A stretch of DNA of 64,000 nt from Bacteroidales bacterium (GCA_029210565.1 JARGFQ010000018.1:1-64000); one strand, 5' to 3'. Shown: positions 8,472-18,047, counted from the stretch's first letter. Numbers and translations: made by a program. The notes: a model not told the origin generated them from the sequence alone.

Positions 8472-8950
8472 GAGGACCGGCAGAACTATACGCTCTGCTC
8501 GATCGTCTTGAGATCCCATACGAGTATATTGAACACCCGCCGGTACCAACGGTTGAGGAGGCCATGAAATATTGGGCCGGCATTGATTCAGGTCACTGCA
8601 AGAATATCTTTTTCCGCAATCACAAGGGCAACAGGCATTACCTGGTGATATTATACTATGATTCGAAGCTCAACATCAGGGAACTGGAACAGAAACTCCG
8701 CCAGGGTAAGCTCTCCTTCGCATCAGACAGGAGGCTCATGCAGTATCTCGGGCTCACGCCGGGCTCCGTCTCACCCTTCGGGCTGATAAATGACCACACC
8801 CGGCATGTCCATCTCTTCATCGACAAAAACCTGCTGAACCACGAGAGACTCTCCTTCCACCCCAACACAAACACCGCCTCCCTGATAATCCCCCGTGAAG
8901 GACTCTTTAAATTTCTCTCCCACACCGGCAATAGCTACGAGTTCATCTGA
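8468..8950 (+). CDS. PrdX/YbaK-family aminoacyl-tRNA deacylase-like protein
   Basis: This 160-residue protein matches the YbaK/ProRS-associated editing domain, PrdX branch. These proteins hydrolyse mischarged tRNA, typically Ala-tRNA(Pro), in trans. Family features include YEYIEHPPVPTVEEAMKYW, GHCKNIFFRNHKGNRHYLV with the conserved Lys of the catalytic centre, and LGLTPGSVSPFGLIND (the GxxSPFGL motif). Substrate choice is inferred from the family. The start ATG overlaps the stop of the SiaC-like gene by 4 nt. A repeat-rich gap follows. Confidence 0.88.
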   Translation: MRGPAELYALLDRLEIPYEYIEHPPVPTVEEAMKYWAGIDSGHCKNIFFRNHKGNRHYLVILYYDSKLNIRELEQKLRQGKLSFASDRRLMQYLGLTPGSVSPFGLINDHTRHVHLFIDKNLLNHERLSFHPNTNTASLIIPREGLFKFLSHTGNSYEFI

Positions 8951-8959
8951 CGACCCTCC

Positions 8960-9150
8960 CCTTTACCACTTCAATTCTGCTGACTGAAGACTGCTTTCAG
9001 CCACCGTAGCCTTCTTCGAGCTCCGTAGCTTAAGCGAAGGAGGTGGCGATGGTGGCCGACTGCCGTCCCGACGCACTGCGTGGTCGGGATTGAGACTCCT
9101 CCTGCTTCGTCGGAGCCTCAAACTGTTGACTGCCGACTGAGCAAACCCCC
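8960..9150. repeat. Cluster of short palindromic and direct repeats
   Basis: The gap between the deacylase and the first DUF5916 gene is packed with small repeats. CCACC and CCTTC arms at 9001-9020 pair with CGAAGG and GGTGG at 9036-9046. A hairpin at 9066-9089 has TCCCGAC/GTCGGGA arms with an inner CAC/GTG pair. CTCC/GGAG arms lie around 9095-9116. Short units of the CTGACTGAAGACTGC and TGACTGCCGACTGAG type flank both sides (about 8980-8997 and 9126-9142). No open gene is credible here. It looks like a composite of non-coding, REP-like elements. Confidence 0.5.
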
Positions 9151-9218
9151 ATGCAGCATTATGGCCAAAATCAAGTCTTTATACCGGACTTGCATTTTGG
9201 ACTTTAACTCTTACCGCC

Positions 9219-11849
9219 ATGAAAAGAATTGCACTGACCGCGTTTTTGGCCTTTATGTGTCTTCTGGCAGGCGCCAGGGATACAATACCCAGGAAAAGCT
9301 ACTGCGCCCTGTTCACCTCAAACGCTCCGACGATAGACGGATACGTTGAGGATGAAGCCTGGCTCTCAGGCACCTGGACCGGCGAATTCACCCAGTTTGA
9401 ACCCCATAACGGCGCTCAACCCTCACAGCAGACACGATTCTGCGTTATGTACGACGACAATAATATTTACGTCGCCATAAAAGCCTTCGACACACAGACT
9501 GACAGTATCGTCAGGCGTATCTCAAGGCGCGACAACGGCGACGGCGACTTCGTGGGAATCGCCTTCGACAGCTATTTTGACCGCCAGACCGGATTCGCCT
9601 TTACCACCAATGCTGCAGGAGTGAAGAATGATTTTATCTGGGTCAACGACGGACGTGTTGAGGATGATACATGGGATCCTATATGGTTCACAACTACAAA
9701 AAGCTACGACTGGGGATGGGCCGCCGAGATGAAGATTCCGCTGACCCAGCTAAGGTTCAGAATCTCAGACGAAGGTATCTGGGGTATGGAGGTGTTCCGT
9801 CGCATCTTCCGCAACCAGGAGATGTCCGTGTGGCAACATATGGACCGCAACGCCTCGGGAGTGGTGCATAATTTTGGTAACCTCACCGGACTGACAGGCA
9901 TCAAACCCCGGAAACAGGCTGACATAACACCTTTTGTGGTGGGCAGCCATGAGATGTTTGAGAGTGAAGAGGGGAATCCCTTTGCCACCGGTTCCGCCTG
10001 GAAATACAATGCCGGTATTGATGCCAAGTTCGGCATCACCAACAACATGACCCTCGATATTACAGTTAACCCTGACTTCGGGCAGGTAGAGGCTGACCCT
10101 TCGGAGGTAAACCTTACCGCCTATGAGACCTTCTTTCAGGAGAAGAGGCCCTTTTTCATTGAAGGCAATAATATCACAAGCTTCAAGACCGGGATAGGCG
10201 ACGGAGACATAGGCTACGACAATCTCTTCTACTCAAGGAGGATCGGCCGCGCCCCCCAAATGTATGCAGAAACAGAAGATAACGAATACGCAAGAGTACC
10301 GCGTGTAACGCCCATCATCAGCGCCGCCAAGCTGACTGGCAAGACCCCGGACGGACTGTCAATAGGTATCGTGGAGGCAGTGACGGCAGAGGGCAGGGCA
10401 GAGATCGACTCGCTGGGTGAGAGATCGTGGCAGACCGTTGAGCCCCTTACCAACTATCTTGTCTCGAGGGTGATGAAGGACTTTGGGGAGGGACGTACAG
10501 TCATCGGCGGAGGCTTTACAAACACTCACCGCTTTCTTGAAGGAACAGGAATCGACGGACTTGTAAAAAGCGCCAACACGGCAGGAGTCGATTTCTCGCA
10601 TCAGTTCGGAGAAGAGAGAAGCTGGTTCTTCTCCGGGGCAGTGGCTGCAAGCAACCTCAACGGAAGCGAGGAAGCCATAGAAAGGATCCAGCGCTCCCCG
10701 GTCCACTTCTACCAGAGACCCGATGCTGATTATGTTGAGGTTGACCCCACGAAAACATACATCAACGGTTTCGGCGGCAACGTGCAGGCAGGTAAGATAG
10801 GTGGTCACTGGAACATGATGGCCTTCGGTTACTTCAAATCGCCAGGGTTTGACCTCAACGACGTAGGTTACCTGCAGAGCGCTGACGCCGTCATGACAGG
10901 GCTGTGGTCTGCATATAACTTTGACAAGCCCTTCAGCATCTTCAGGCAGATCAGGCCTAATGCAAACTTCTGGACCGGATGGGACTGGGGCGGCACTCAT
11001 CTCTTCACCGGAGGTAACCTGAGCGTCTACACCCAGTTTAAAAACCTATGGTGGATCAGCATAGGCGGTAACTATGAGGGCAACTCCCTCTCCAACACCA
11101 TGCTCCGTGGAGGCCCCTCGATGCTAAGCCCCTCATACCTCAACGGGTTTCTCAATGTGGGCTCCAACAACTCGAAGATGATCTATGCAACACTGTGGGC
11201 CAACAGCGGAAAAGGCGGCGAGGATGCCTCAAAAAGATACTCCGCAGGGTTCAACCTCACGGCCAAGCCGGGACAGTCTTTTTCGGTCACACTCTCCCCC
11301 TCCTACTCAAAGAACATGAATACCCTTCAATATGTATCCCATATCTCTGAAGGCGACCGCTACATTCTAAGCCGCATAGATCAGCAGATAGTCAGTATGT
11401 CGCTCAGGCTGAATTACAACATCACTCCCGACCTTACCATTCAGTACTGGGGACAGCCATTCCTGGCAGCAATGGACTACAGCAGGTTCAAGGTGGTGAC
11501 AGATCCCGGGGCAGAAGATCTTTCAGACCGTTACCATCTTCTGACAGAGAACGAACTGGAGTTCGATCAGGAGGAGAACGTATACCATGTGGATGAAAAC
11601 AACGACGGTATAAGAGACTACAGCTTCGATAATCCCGACAACAACTACGATCAGTTCCTGTCGAACCTTGTAGCCCGCTGGGAATTCCGCCCGGGGTCTA
11701 CAATTTACCTGGTATGGTCGCAGACACGAGATTACAACGACAGCACCGGCTCGTTCTCACTTGAGCAGAACCTGAACAATCTCTATACCGAAAAGAAACC
11801 CTATGATGTCTTTCTTATAAAATTTACCTACAGGTTCGGGCTGCGGTAA
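9219..11849 (+). CDS. DUF5916 / CBM9-like outer-membrane protein, copy 1
   Basis: This 876-residue protein has a signal peptide (MKRIALTAFLAFMCLLAG), then a carbohydrate-binding family 9-like sandwich (about residues 30-230: APTIDGYVEDEAWLSGTW, MYDDNNIYVAIKAFD, WAAEMKIPLTQLRF). The long rest (DUF5916) is rich in alternating aromatic strands and should form an outer-membrane barrel. Conserved blocks are NPDFGQVEADPSEVNLTAYE and EKRPFFIEGNNI, and the chain ends in the barrel-type FTYRFGLR. The function of the family is not established; ligand binding or transport at the outer membrane is inferred. The next gene is a clear paralog. A rho-independent terminator follows the stop. Confidence 0.88.
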   Translation: MKRIALTAFLAFMCLLAGARDTIPRKSYCALFTSNAPTIDGYVEDEAWLSGTWTGEFTQFEPHNGAQPSQQTRFCVMYDDNNIYVAIKAFDTQTDSIVRRISRRDNGDGDFVGIAFDSYFDRQTGFAFTTNAAGVKNDFIWVNDGRVEDDTWDPIWFTTTKSYDWGWAAEMKIPLTQLRFRISDEGIWGMEVFRRIFRNQEMSVWQHMDRNASGVVHNFGNLTGLTGIKPRKQADITPFVVGSHEMFESEEGNPFATGSAWKYNAGIDAKFGITNNMTLDITVNPDFGQVEADPSEVNLTAYETFFQEKRPFFIEGNNITSFKTGIGDGDIGYDNLFYSRRIGRAPQMYAETEDNEYARVPRVTPIISAAKLTGKTPDGLSIGIVEAVTAEGRAEIDSLGERSWQTVEPLTNYLVSRVMKDFGEGRTVIGGGFTNTHRFLEGTGIDGLVKSANTAGVDFSHQFGEERSWFFSGAVAASNLNGSEEAIERIQRSPVHFYQRPDADYVEVDPTKTYINGFGGNVQAGKIGGHWNMMAFGYFKSPGFDLNDVGYLQSADAVMTGLWSAYNFDKPFSIFRQIRPNANFWTGWDWGGTHLFTGGNLSVYTQFKNLWWISIGGNYEGNSLSNTMLRGGPSMLSPSYLNGFLNVGSNNSKMIYATLWANSGKGGEDASKRYSAGFNLTAKPGQSFSVTLSPSYSKNMNTLQYVSHISEGDRYILSRIDQQIVSMSLRLNYNITPDLTIQYWGQPFLAAMDYSRFKVVTDPGAEDLSDRYHLLTENELEFDQEENVYHVDENNDGIRDYSFDNPDNNYDQFLSNLVARWEFRPGSTIYLVWSQTRDYNDSTGSFSLEQNLNNLYTEKKPYDVFLIKFTYRFGLR

Positions 11850-11871
11850 GCGCCTGTACATGCAGGTCCGG

Positions 11872-11903
11872 AGAGTGGGTCAGAGCGACCCGCTCTTTTT
11901 TTT
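11872..11903 (+). terminator. Rho-independent terminator
   Basis: A 10-bp stem (AGAGTGGGTC with GACCCGCTCT, one G-T pair, loop AGAGC) is followed by an unbroken T run to 11903. It is 22 nt past the stop of the first DUF5916 gene and separates the two paralogs into different transcripts. Confidence 0.85.
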
Positions 11904-11949
11904 GCCCCAATCTGCAGTTATGTTTCATTATGTCAACCACTTTTTTGCA

Positions 11950-11957
11950 TAAATTTG
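11950..11957 (+). promoter_or_regulatory. Bacteroidota -7 promoter box for the second DUF5916 gene
   Basis: TAAATTTG matches TAnnTTTG. It lies 128 nt before the ATG at 12086, which leaves a long leader that contains the inverted repeat at 11999-12051. Confidence 0.45.
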
Positions 11958-11998
11958 ATCTGCCTTTTCTTAATAACCCTGCAATGCTGCCTTAATGA

Positions 11999-12051
11999 AA
12001 CTTGCATGAGCCGCAACTCATAAGATATGCCTGGTTTGTTTCATGCAAGTT
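11999..12051 (+). repeat. Inverted repeat in the leader of the second DUF5916 gene
   Basis: Exact 11-nt arms AACTTGCATGA (11999-12009) and TCATGCAAGTT (12041-12051) are separated by 31 nt. The repeat ends 34 nt before the ATG at 12086. It could be an operator dyad or a leader RNA stem; no T run follows, so it is not a terminator. Confidence 0.5.
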
Positions 12052-12085
12052 CTACCGACCAATGAAATAATAATAAAATAATCGA

Positions 12086-14728
12086 ATGAAACAATACCTC
12101 ATCTTCATCTCTGTATTGCTGTCGCTGACCGTCAACGGGCAGGATTTGGAAAAGAGGATCTACACCGCCACCCGGATTACTGAACCGCCTGTCATCAATG
12201 GAGAATTGAATGATAAAGCCTGGAAACAGGGAGAATGGGGAGGCGATTTCTGGCAGTATGAACCATCCGAAGCAGCCCCGGTAAAACAGAAGACTGAATT
12301 CAAGCTTCTCTATGACGACCACAGCATCTACGTCGCTGTAAAGGCGTATGATACAGCACCCGACAGTATTGTTCAGCGCATGACCCGGCGCGATGATACT
12401 GACGGCGATCAGCTGATTGTCGCATTTGATTCCTATTTTGACCAGCGCACGGCATTCGGTTTCGGTGTCAGTGCCGCCGGCGTCAAGGGTGACCTTATAT
12501 GGACCGATGACGGGATGAACGAAGATGAAACCTTCGACCCGATATGGTATGTCAAAACAGGTGTCTTCGACTGGGGCTGGGCGGCAGAGATGCGCATTCC
12601 CCTTACCCAGTTGCGCTTCTCCGCCGCGGAGAACCAGGTGTGGGGACTGGAAATTATCAGGGAGATTTACCGTCACAATGAGACTGATTTTTGGCAACCT
12701 ATCGCCAGGAATGCTTCCGGGCTGGTTCACAATGCAGGGCTTCTTCACGGGCTGAGCAATATCAAACCCCGGACACTCTTTGACCTCACACCCTACGGCG
12801 TGGCTAAAATTGAGACCTACGAGGGGGAAGAGGGCAACCCGTGGTACGACGGATCTGACATAAAAGCGACTGCAGGCCTTGACGCCAAGATAGGAGTAAC
12901 AAACAATATGATTCTCAGCCTCTCACTTAATCCCGACTTCGGGCAGGTGGAGGCAGACCCCTCTGAAGTCAACCTGACAGCCTTTGAAACATACTTCAGG
13001 GAGAAAAGACCTTTCTTCATTGAGGGCAAGAACATTACCTCATACAACCTTGGTATTGGCGATGGTGGCGTAGGCAACGACAATCTTTTCTATTCGAGAC
13101 GAATCGGCAGAAGACCGTCACTGAGCCACGATGCAGAAGAGGGTGAATTTGCCTGGACACCTCAGTTCACTCCAATCATCGGTGCGGCAAAACTGACCGG
13201 CAAATCGGCCGGCGGACTCTCGGTAGGGTTCATAGAAACGGTGACCTCACATGTTAAAACCAGGATCCGCAATGAACTGACCGGCGAGACAACATACCTG
13301 ACTGCCGTACCGCTGACAAATTTTGCTGTAGGCAGGATACAACAGGATCTCAACGGCGGCAAAACGATCATCGGAGGCATGATGACCAGTACCATCAGGC
13401 TTCTGAATGAGGAGACTGAGAATTACTTTCATAAATCGGCCACCACCGGTGGTATTGACTTCACACAGTATTTCGACGAAATGAATTATATCTTTCAGCT
13501 CCGTACCGTATTCAGTAACGTCACCGGCACAGAGGATGCAATAGCCCGTACACAACGCTCAGTTATCCATAACTTCAGAAGGCCGGATGCTGAATATACT
13601 GAATATGATCCGGCGCGTACCTCCCTGAGCGGCTTCGGCGGAAATCTGATGACAGGCAAGATAGGCGGCAACTGGCAGTTCCTGTATCTCTCGGCATGGA
13701 AATCGCCAGGGCTGGAGCTGAATGACATCGGATACATGCAGGTTGCCGACCAGTATCTTGGTGTGGGAGTAATAAACTACAATGTATACGAGCCGTTCAG
13801 TATCTTTAACAGCATGTACTTCGGCACCAACCTGATTCATCTGATGGATTTCGGAGGCCATACCAACCTGGCTGGCATATCTCAGTCATGGTCAGCACAT
13901 TACAAAAATCTTTGGAGCTCATTCATCAGCGCACAGCTAAACAGTCAGGAGACAGACAACCTGCTTCTCAGAGGTGGCCCAGCGATAATAATGCCAGCAC
14001 AGTTTTATGTAGGCGGAGGAATTAATTCAAACTCACGGAAGAAACTCTCGGCTGAGGTTGACTTCAGCCTCCACAAAACCTTTCAGGACATTCGGACAAG
14101 TTATGATCTCAGCCTTGAGCTGGAATACAGGCCTGTCAATACCCTCACAATCAGCGCTGAGCCGGAGTGGAGCAGGACGATGAATAAGATGCAGTACGTG
14201 ACCACTGCCTCTTTAACAAGCGGGGTTTACACCCCCAGGTACATCTTTGGCGCCATCGACCAGAAAATACTCAGTATGTCCCTGAGGGTCGATTACAATA
14301 TCACGCCGGACCTGACAATTCAGTACTGGGGGCAGCCTTTCTTCGCTTCAGGCAAGTACAGTGACAGTGACTTCAAGCGTATCACAGATCCCGTTGCCGA
14401 TGAGATGTCTGGCAGGTACCACACATTCACAGGCAGTGAGACAAGTTACTCTGATGGCACATATATGATCGATGAGAACCTGGACGGCATGATTGATTAC
14501 AATTTCGGCAATCCCGACTTCACCGTGAGCGAGTTCCTTCACAACCTGGTTATTCGCTGGGAGTTCCTCCCCGGTTCCACAGCCTACCTTGTCTGGTCAC
14601 AGACAAGGGAATACTATTCCGGTGACGGTCTCTTCGATTTCGGCTCACAGGCCAATTATCTCTTCACTGACAATAAGCCGCATAACGTTTTTCTGTTGAA
14701 ATTCTCCTACAGGTTCGGATTAAGATGA
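12086..14728 (+). CDS. DUF5916 / CBM9-like outer-membrane protein, copy 2
   Basis: This 880-residue paralog of the 9219-11849 protein has the same order: signal peptide (MKQYLIFISVLLSLTVNG), CBM9-like domain (PPVINGELNDKAWKQGEWGG, LLYDDHSIYVAVKAYD), then the DUF5916 barrel with NPDFGQVEADPSEVNLTAFE, EKRPFFIEGKNI and the same C-terminal FSYRFGLR. Long blocks are the same in both copies, for example ITPDLTIQYWGQPF, but overall they are clearly diverged, so the duplication is old. Its stop overlaps the start of the next gene (ATGA at 14725-14728), which links it to a DNA glycosylase gene, probably by chance of compact packing. Confidence 0.88.
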   Translation: MKQYLIFISVLLSLTVNGQDLEKRIYTATRITEPPVINGELNDKAWKQGEWGGDFWQYEPSEAAPVKQKTEFKLLYDDHSIYVAVKAYDTAPDSIVQRMTRRDDTDGDQLIVAFDSYFDQRTAFGFGVSAAGVKGDLIWTDDGMNEDETFDPIWYVKTGVFDWGWAAEMRIPLTQLRFSAAENQVWGLEIIREIYRHNETDFWQPIARNASGLVHNAGLLHGLSNIKPRTLFDLTPYGVAKIETYEGEEGNPWYDGSDIKATAGLDAKIGVTNNMILSLSLNPDFGQVEADPSEVNLTAFETYFREKRPFFIEGKNITSYNLGIGDGGVGNDNLFYSRRIGRRPSLSHDAEEGEFAWTPQFTPIIGAAKLTGKSAGGLSVGFIETVTSHVKTRIRNELTGETTYLTAVPLTNFAVGRIQQDLNGGKTIIGGMMTSTIRLLNEETENYFHKSATTGGIDFTQYFDEMNYIFQLRTVFSNVTGTEDAIARTQRSVIHNFRRPDAEYTEYDPARTSLSGFGGNLMTGKIGGNWQFLYLSAWKSPGLELNDIGYMQVADQYLGVGVINYNVYEPFSIFNSMYFGTNLIHLMDFGGHTNLAGISQSWSAHYKNLWSSFISAQLNSQETDNLLLRGGPAIIMPAQFYVGGGINSNSRKKLSAEVDFSLHKTFQDIRTSYDLSLELEYRPVNTLTISAEPEWSRTMNKMQYVTTASLTSGVYTPRYIFGAIDQKILSMSLRVDYNITPDLTIQYWGQPFFASGKYSDSDFKRITDPVADEMSGRYHTFTGSETSYSDGTYMIDENLDGMIDYNFGNPDFTVSEFLHNLVIRWEFLPGSTAYLVWSQTREYYSGDGLFDFGSQANYLFTDNKPHNVFLLKFSYRFGLR

Positions 14729-15297
14729 AAAAAAGATGCGAATGGTCCTCAGGCGACCCGCTGATGATAAGCTACCATGACAATGAGTGGGGCGTGCCCC
14801 TGCATGATGATAACAGATGGTTTGAGGCCATCGTCCTTGACGGTGCCCAGGCAGGCCTGTCATGGAGAACGATACTCCACAGACGTGATGGATATCGCAG
14901 GGCATTTGAAGGCTTTGACCCTTCCAGGATAGCCAGGTATGACGAGAAGAAAATCAGCGAACTTCTGATGGATGAAGGAATCATCCGTAACAGGCTGAAA
15001 ATAAAATCGGCAAATAATAATGCCAGGGCTTTTCTCAGGATACAGGAGGAGTTTGGTTCTTTTGACAAATATATCTGGGGGTTTACCAACGGCTCTGTTG
15101 TGGTTAACCACTGGAAGAGTCTGGCTGAGTTGCCTGCACGCACCCCTCTATCTGACCTTATAAGCAAAGACCTGAAGAAGAGAGGCTTCACCTTTGTGGG
15201 GTCAACAATAACCTATGCTTTCTTACAGGGTGCAGGTATCGTCAATGACCATCTTGTGCACTGCTTCCGTCATCCTTTAAACACAGACAGGGAGTAA
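14725..15297 (+). CDS. tag: DNA-3-methyladenine glycosylase I
   Basis: This 190-residue base-excision repair enzyme removes 3-methyladenine from alkylated DNA. Family features are RCEW at the N-terminus with the zinc ligand Cys5, YHDNEWGVPLHDD with His18, FEAIVLDGAQAGLSWRTIL (Glu and the helix-hairpin region), KRGFTFVGSTITYAFLQGAG and the closing zinc pair His and Cys in VNDHLVHCF. The length fits the family. The start ATG overlaps the stop of the DUF5916 gene by 4 nt. Confidence 0.95.
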   Translation: MKKRCEWSSGDPLMISYHDNEWGVPLHDDNRWFEAIVLDGAQAGLSWRTILHRRDGYRRAFEGFDPSRIARYDEKKISELLMDEGIIRNRLKIKSANNNARAFLRIQEEFGSFDKYIWGFTNGSVVVNHWKSLAELPARTPLSDLISKDLKKRGFTFVGSTITYAFLQGAGIVNDHLVHCFRHPLNTDRE

Positions 15298-15299
15298 AG

Positions 15300-15324
15300 C
15301 TGTCTGCATTTTACCGACAGACAG
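15300..15324 (+). terminator. Possible terminator hairpin after tag
   Basis: CTGTCTG (15300-15306) pairs with CAGACAG (15318-15324) across an 11-nt loop. Only a broken T tract (TGATTTTAT) follows, so the call is weak. Confidence 0.35.
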
Positions 15325-15416
15325 TGATTTTATGACGACGGTAACTAAGACATATTAGGTCTGATAATCTTGACTCATATTGGAAATTGTCCGAACTTTT
15401 ATCAAAACTTTCAACC

Positions 15417-15908
15417 ATGAAAAAGATTGTATTCCTCTCGCTGGCAATGTTGATTATCACACAGCCAGGGTGCAAAGACAATTGTAAGGATAATGAAGCT
15501 CCCGAGATTGAATTCGGACTGCTGGTAGGCGGTGATGTCGAAGTCAGATCCTTGCAGACAGGTTATGTAGTGACAAGTGAGTGGGAAGGCCTTGGCATAA
15601 ATGTCCAGATGAATAAGGTTTATTGCAACGGAAACATCAAAGGCCCTTTTGAGGAGAACTACACTATTGATAAGGACGGAGTGATGCTGAGAAGCGGTGT
15701 CGGGTACTGGAGTTTCAGAATGGATAACAGGAACGATTACATGCGCCTGAAATTCTTTTGCGGAGGAAAGGAAATTGGAAGCTACAGCGCATTCTATGAT
15801 ATGCTTGCACCAAGTAACGGCGGGATAGGATACCTGCAGTTCAAGATTGAGCTTGAGTGGGACTATGCAAAGACCGACCTGGCCAGAGGAAAAGTCACCC
15901 TGCAGTGA
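15417..15908 (+). CDS. Small hypothetical lipoprotein
   Basis: I do not recognise this 163-residue protein. The N-terminus (MKKIVFLSLAMLIITQPGC) is a lipoprotein-type signal ending in a Cys, although the lipobox (TQPGC) is weak. The mature part is rich in beta-type sequence, for example EIEFGLLVGGDVEVRSLQTG and YLQFKIELEWDYA, which suggests a compact sandwich at the membrane. A frame start at 15387 exists, but the signal peptide begins at the ATG at 15417. It stands alone between tag and a minus-strand gene pair, with its own stretch of more than 100 nt upstream. Confidence 0.6.
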   Translation: MKKIVFLSLAMLIITQPGCKDNCKDNEAPEIEFGLLVGGDVEVRSLQTGYVVTSEWEGLGINVQMNKVYCNGNIKGPFEENYTIDKDGVMLRSGVGYWSFRMDNRNDYMRLKFFCGGKEIGSYSAFYDMLAPSNGGIGYLQFKIELEWDYAKTDLARGKVTLQ

Positions 15909-16017
15909 CCTTTGTTAAAAAACATTTTAATCTGAATTTTGCCTGGGATGATACTGCGGTTTTTCGCTCGGGTTAACATCCGGAAAGTCATATCGGAAAC
16001 ACTTCTTGCAGGGTGAG

Positions 16018-16749
16018 CTAAAAGTCGACCCTTAAGGCAATACCACCGGGAAATACACTTACGGTCCATTCACTGTCAGGCTTCAAAGGAGCCACTCCCG
16101 CTTCCGGATGGTATTCACGGAGGTACCTTTCATAATCTTTTATTGCCCTGGCAGGCTGCGTCCATATCTGTGCTTCCGTCACCGCAGTGTTGAGGGCAAA
16201 ATTCGCCAGCCCGCCCCACACTGTTCGTTTGAACCCCAGCCATGTGATCAGTCCGCTGCCCAGGTTCACTACTCCTGAAACGGCATGCGTCTTCCATGAC
16301 CGTCCCTCCTTCTCCCTGATAGCCAGTGCCTTCAGTAACTCAGCCGCCTCTTCTTCCGAAAAAGTCCTGACACCTGAAACATAATCGCGATAAGAGGGAT
16401 AGTCTGTATTCGCATTTTTTGGGACAATAGGTGTAACTAACTGCCCCAGCGCTCCGAGGAGCGTAGTTGCAGCCCCCAGGACCATATCCTGCCTTGTGGC
16501 AAGGTTATCGGTTGATAAAGAGACGATTGCCTGGCCTGCAGTGGCCGCACTGTACCCGGCCAGCCATCCGTACCACCATACCTGTGCATTCTGCTTGTCC
16601 TTCAGGGCCGTCAACTGAATATCCTGAACCCTGTTGTCCGTAACCGAGTCTGCTACCACATCCTGTCCTCCAAGAGAAATCACCTGCAGAAAAAAGATGA
16701 CAGACAAAAAGAGGGTTACTGATGCTGATCCGTAGTATCTGCTTTTCAT
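16018..16749 (-). CDS. Hypothetical exported protein
   Basis: This 243-residue protein is not recognised. It has a signal peptide (about residues 1-29, ending near LGGQDVV) and two further hydrophobic stretches (AAATLLGALGQLVTPIV and the region around SGLITWLGF), so it may stay in the membrane or have buried helices. It ends in GGIALRVDF, an aromatic end that would suit an outer-membrane protein; that is weak. Its ATG overlaps the stop of the upstream MFS transporter gene by 4 nt, so the two form an operon and may act together. Confidence 0.65.
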   Translation of the reverse strand: MKSRYYGSASVTLFLSVIFFLQVISLGGQDVVADSVTDNRVQDIQLTALKDKQNAQVWWYGWLAGYSAATAGQAIVSLSTDNLATRQDMVLGAATTLLGALGQLVTPIVPKNANTDYPSYRDYVSGVRTFSEEEAAELLKALAIREKEGRSWKTHAVSGVVNLGSGLITWLGFKRTVWGGLANFALNTAVTEAQIWTQPARAIKDYERYLREYHPEAGVAPLKPDSEWTVSVFPGGIALRVDF

Positions 16750-17984
16750 ATTGTGTCCTTTTTGTCAGGTCCGATTAAGAGTGCCGATTCCCTTAGCCTT
16801 GAAGAAAAAATAAAGCTGACAAGCATCAGTAGGATCATTACAAATAACGGTGCGGTCATTGACCCGGTCACCGGAGACTTGAAGCCGTCCATGCCGAAAA
16901 TGAATGCTATCCCCGAGATCTGTCCCATGAGCAGGAGAAATCCGTTTGATGTACCTTCTGAAACGGGAAATGTCACCTCGGCGCCATACTGGAACCCTAT
17001 CGGACCCGAGCTGAGCAGGAAGAATCCAAATGCTCCGGCCGAAAAAAGCAGCAAGGCATAGTTTGTAGCGTAGGTTACTCCTGCAAGACCTGCCGTTGCA
17101 CCTGCCAGGGCAATAATTATAAACGGTATTCGCTTCCTGTAGCGGTCTGACAGGAAAGGCATGACAACAGCCCCCACTATGCCGCCAATGATCATAAGAC
17201 CACCGGTAATCCCCGCCTGTTCAGCAGAAAAGCCTCTGGGACTCAGGATATTCTCAATCCATGTGGTAACAGAATTGAATACTCCCAACCCGATAAAGAA
17301 TATTACCATCAGCCACAGAAAATTCTTATTCCTGAAAAGAAGCTTCATTCCGTCGACAGCCAGTGCGCGTTCCTCCTGGTCAGGATGACATGGAGCCGTA
17401 AGTGGCCGCTCCCTGGCGAACAGGAAAAAGATCGCCGCGATAACCAGGGAGGTAATCCCGTAGATGTAGAGCATCCCGTCTATCCCGTGGCCATTTGCCA
17501 GGAAAGGCGTCAGGCTTATCCCCGCCAGGATACCGAAATACATGGCCAGGGTGCCCAGTCCTGAGGCTGTTGCTCTCTCCTTCATGGGAAACCATCGTGC
17601 TGCAACCTTCGTGATGGAGTTCAGAAGAAACGGCTGACCTGTGGCAATTCCTATCTGTGCAAGCAAGAGCAAACTGTAATTATCTGAAACAAGCCCCCGC
17701 ATCATGCCGAAAACCCCCGTCAGTACCACACCTGTCCCCACACCTGCACGGATTCCGTATGTATCAATGATCCATGATGCAGGAATTGACACCACAAGGT
17801 AAACGATCATGAAACACATGGAAAGAATCCCGATCTTAAGGTCGGAAACGCCATAGTACCCAGTTGCATCAATTGTTATGGGTGCAAAAGTGATCCACAT
17901 TATCTGGTTGATTGTTATTGCCAGCATGTACACACTCAGCATAACCCAGCGGTAGCCGTAAACCCTGAATTCTGTTTCCTGCAT
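16746..17984 (-). CDS. Major facilitator superfamily transporter
   Basis: This 412-residue inner-membrane transporter has about 12 helices. The MFS loop after helix 2 is visible (SWIIDTYGIRAGVG), as is its counterpart in the second half (FLSDRYRKRIPFI). The stretch GQPFLLNSITKVAARWFP with ERATASGLGTLAMYFG resembles FLVCR/DIRC2-type carriers, so a small organic or metal-organic substrate is possible; this is inference. The frame extends to a TTG at 18050, but that codon lies inside a -7 promoter box, so the ATG at 17984 is the start. Its stop overlaps the next gene, a secreted protein. Confidence 0.85.
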   Translation of the reverse strand: MQETEFRVYGYRWVMLSVYMLAITINQIMWITFAPITIDATGYYGVSDLKIGILSMCFMIVYLVVSIPASWIIDTYGIRAGVGTGVVLTGVFGMMRGLVSDNYSLLLLAQIGIATGQPFLLNSITKVAARWFPMKERATASGLGTLAMYFGILAGISLTPFLANGHGIDGMLYIYGITSLVIAAIFFLFARERPLTAPCHPDQEERALAVDGMKLLFRNKNFLWLMVIFFIGLGVFNSVTTWIENILSPRGFSAEQAGITGGLMIIGGIVGAVVMPFLSDRYRKRIPFIIIALAGATAGLAGVTYATNYALLLFSAGAFGFFLLSSGPIGFQYGAEVTFPVSEGTSNGFLLLMGQISGIAFIFGMDGFKSPVTGSMTAPLFVMILLMLVSFIFSSRLRESALLIGPDKKDTI

Positions 17985-18047
17985 GATTACTTCCTGTTTG
18001 GTGGTCCGGATTGATCTTTCCCAATCCTGATAGTTCAGCTCGGTCAG

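Noticed and set aside
15909..16017. Possible small RNA or terminator in the gap after the small lipoprotein gene
   Set aside because: No stable stem followed by a T run could be drawn.
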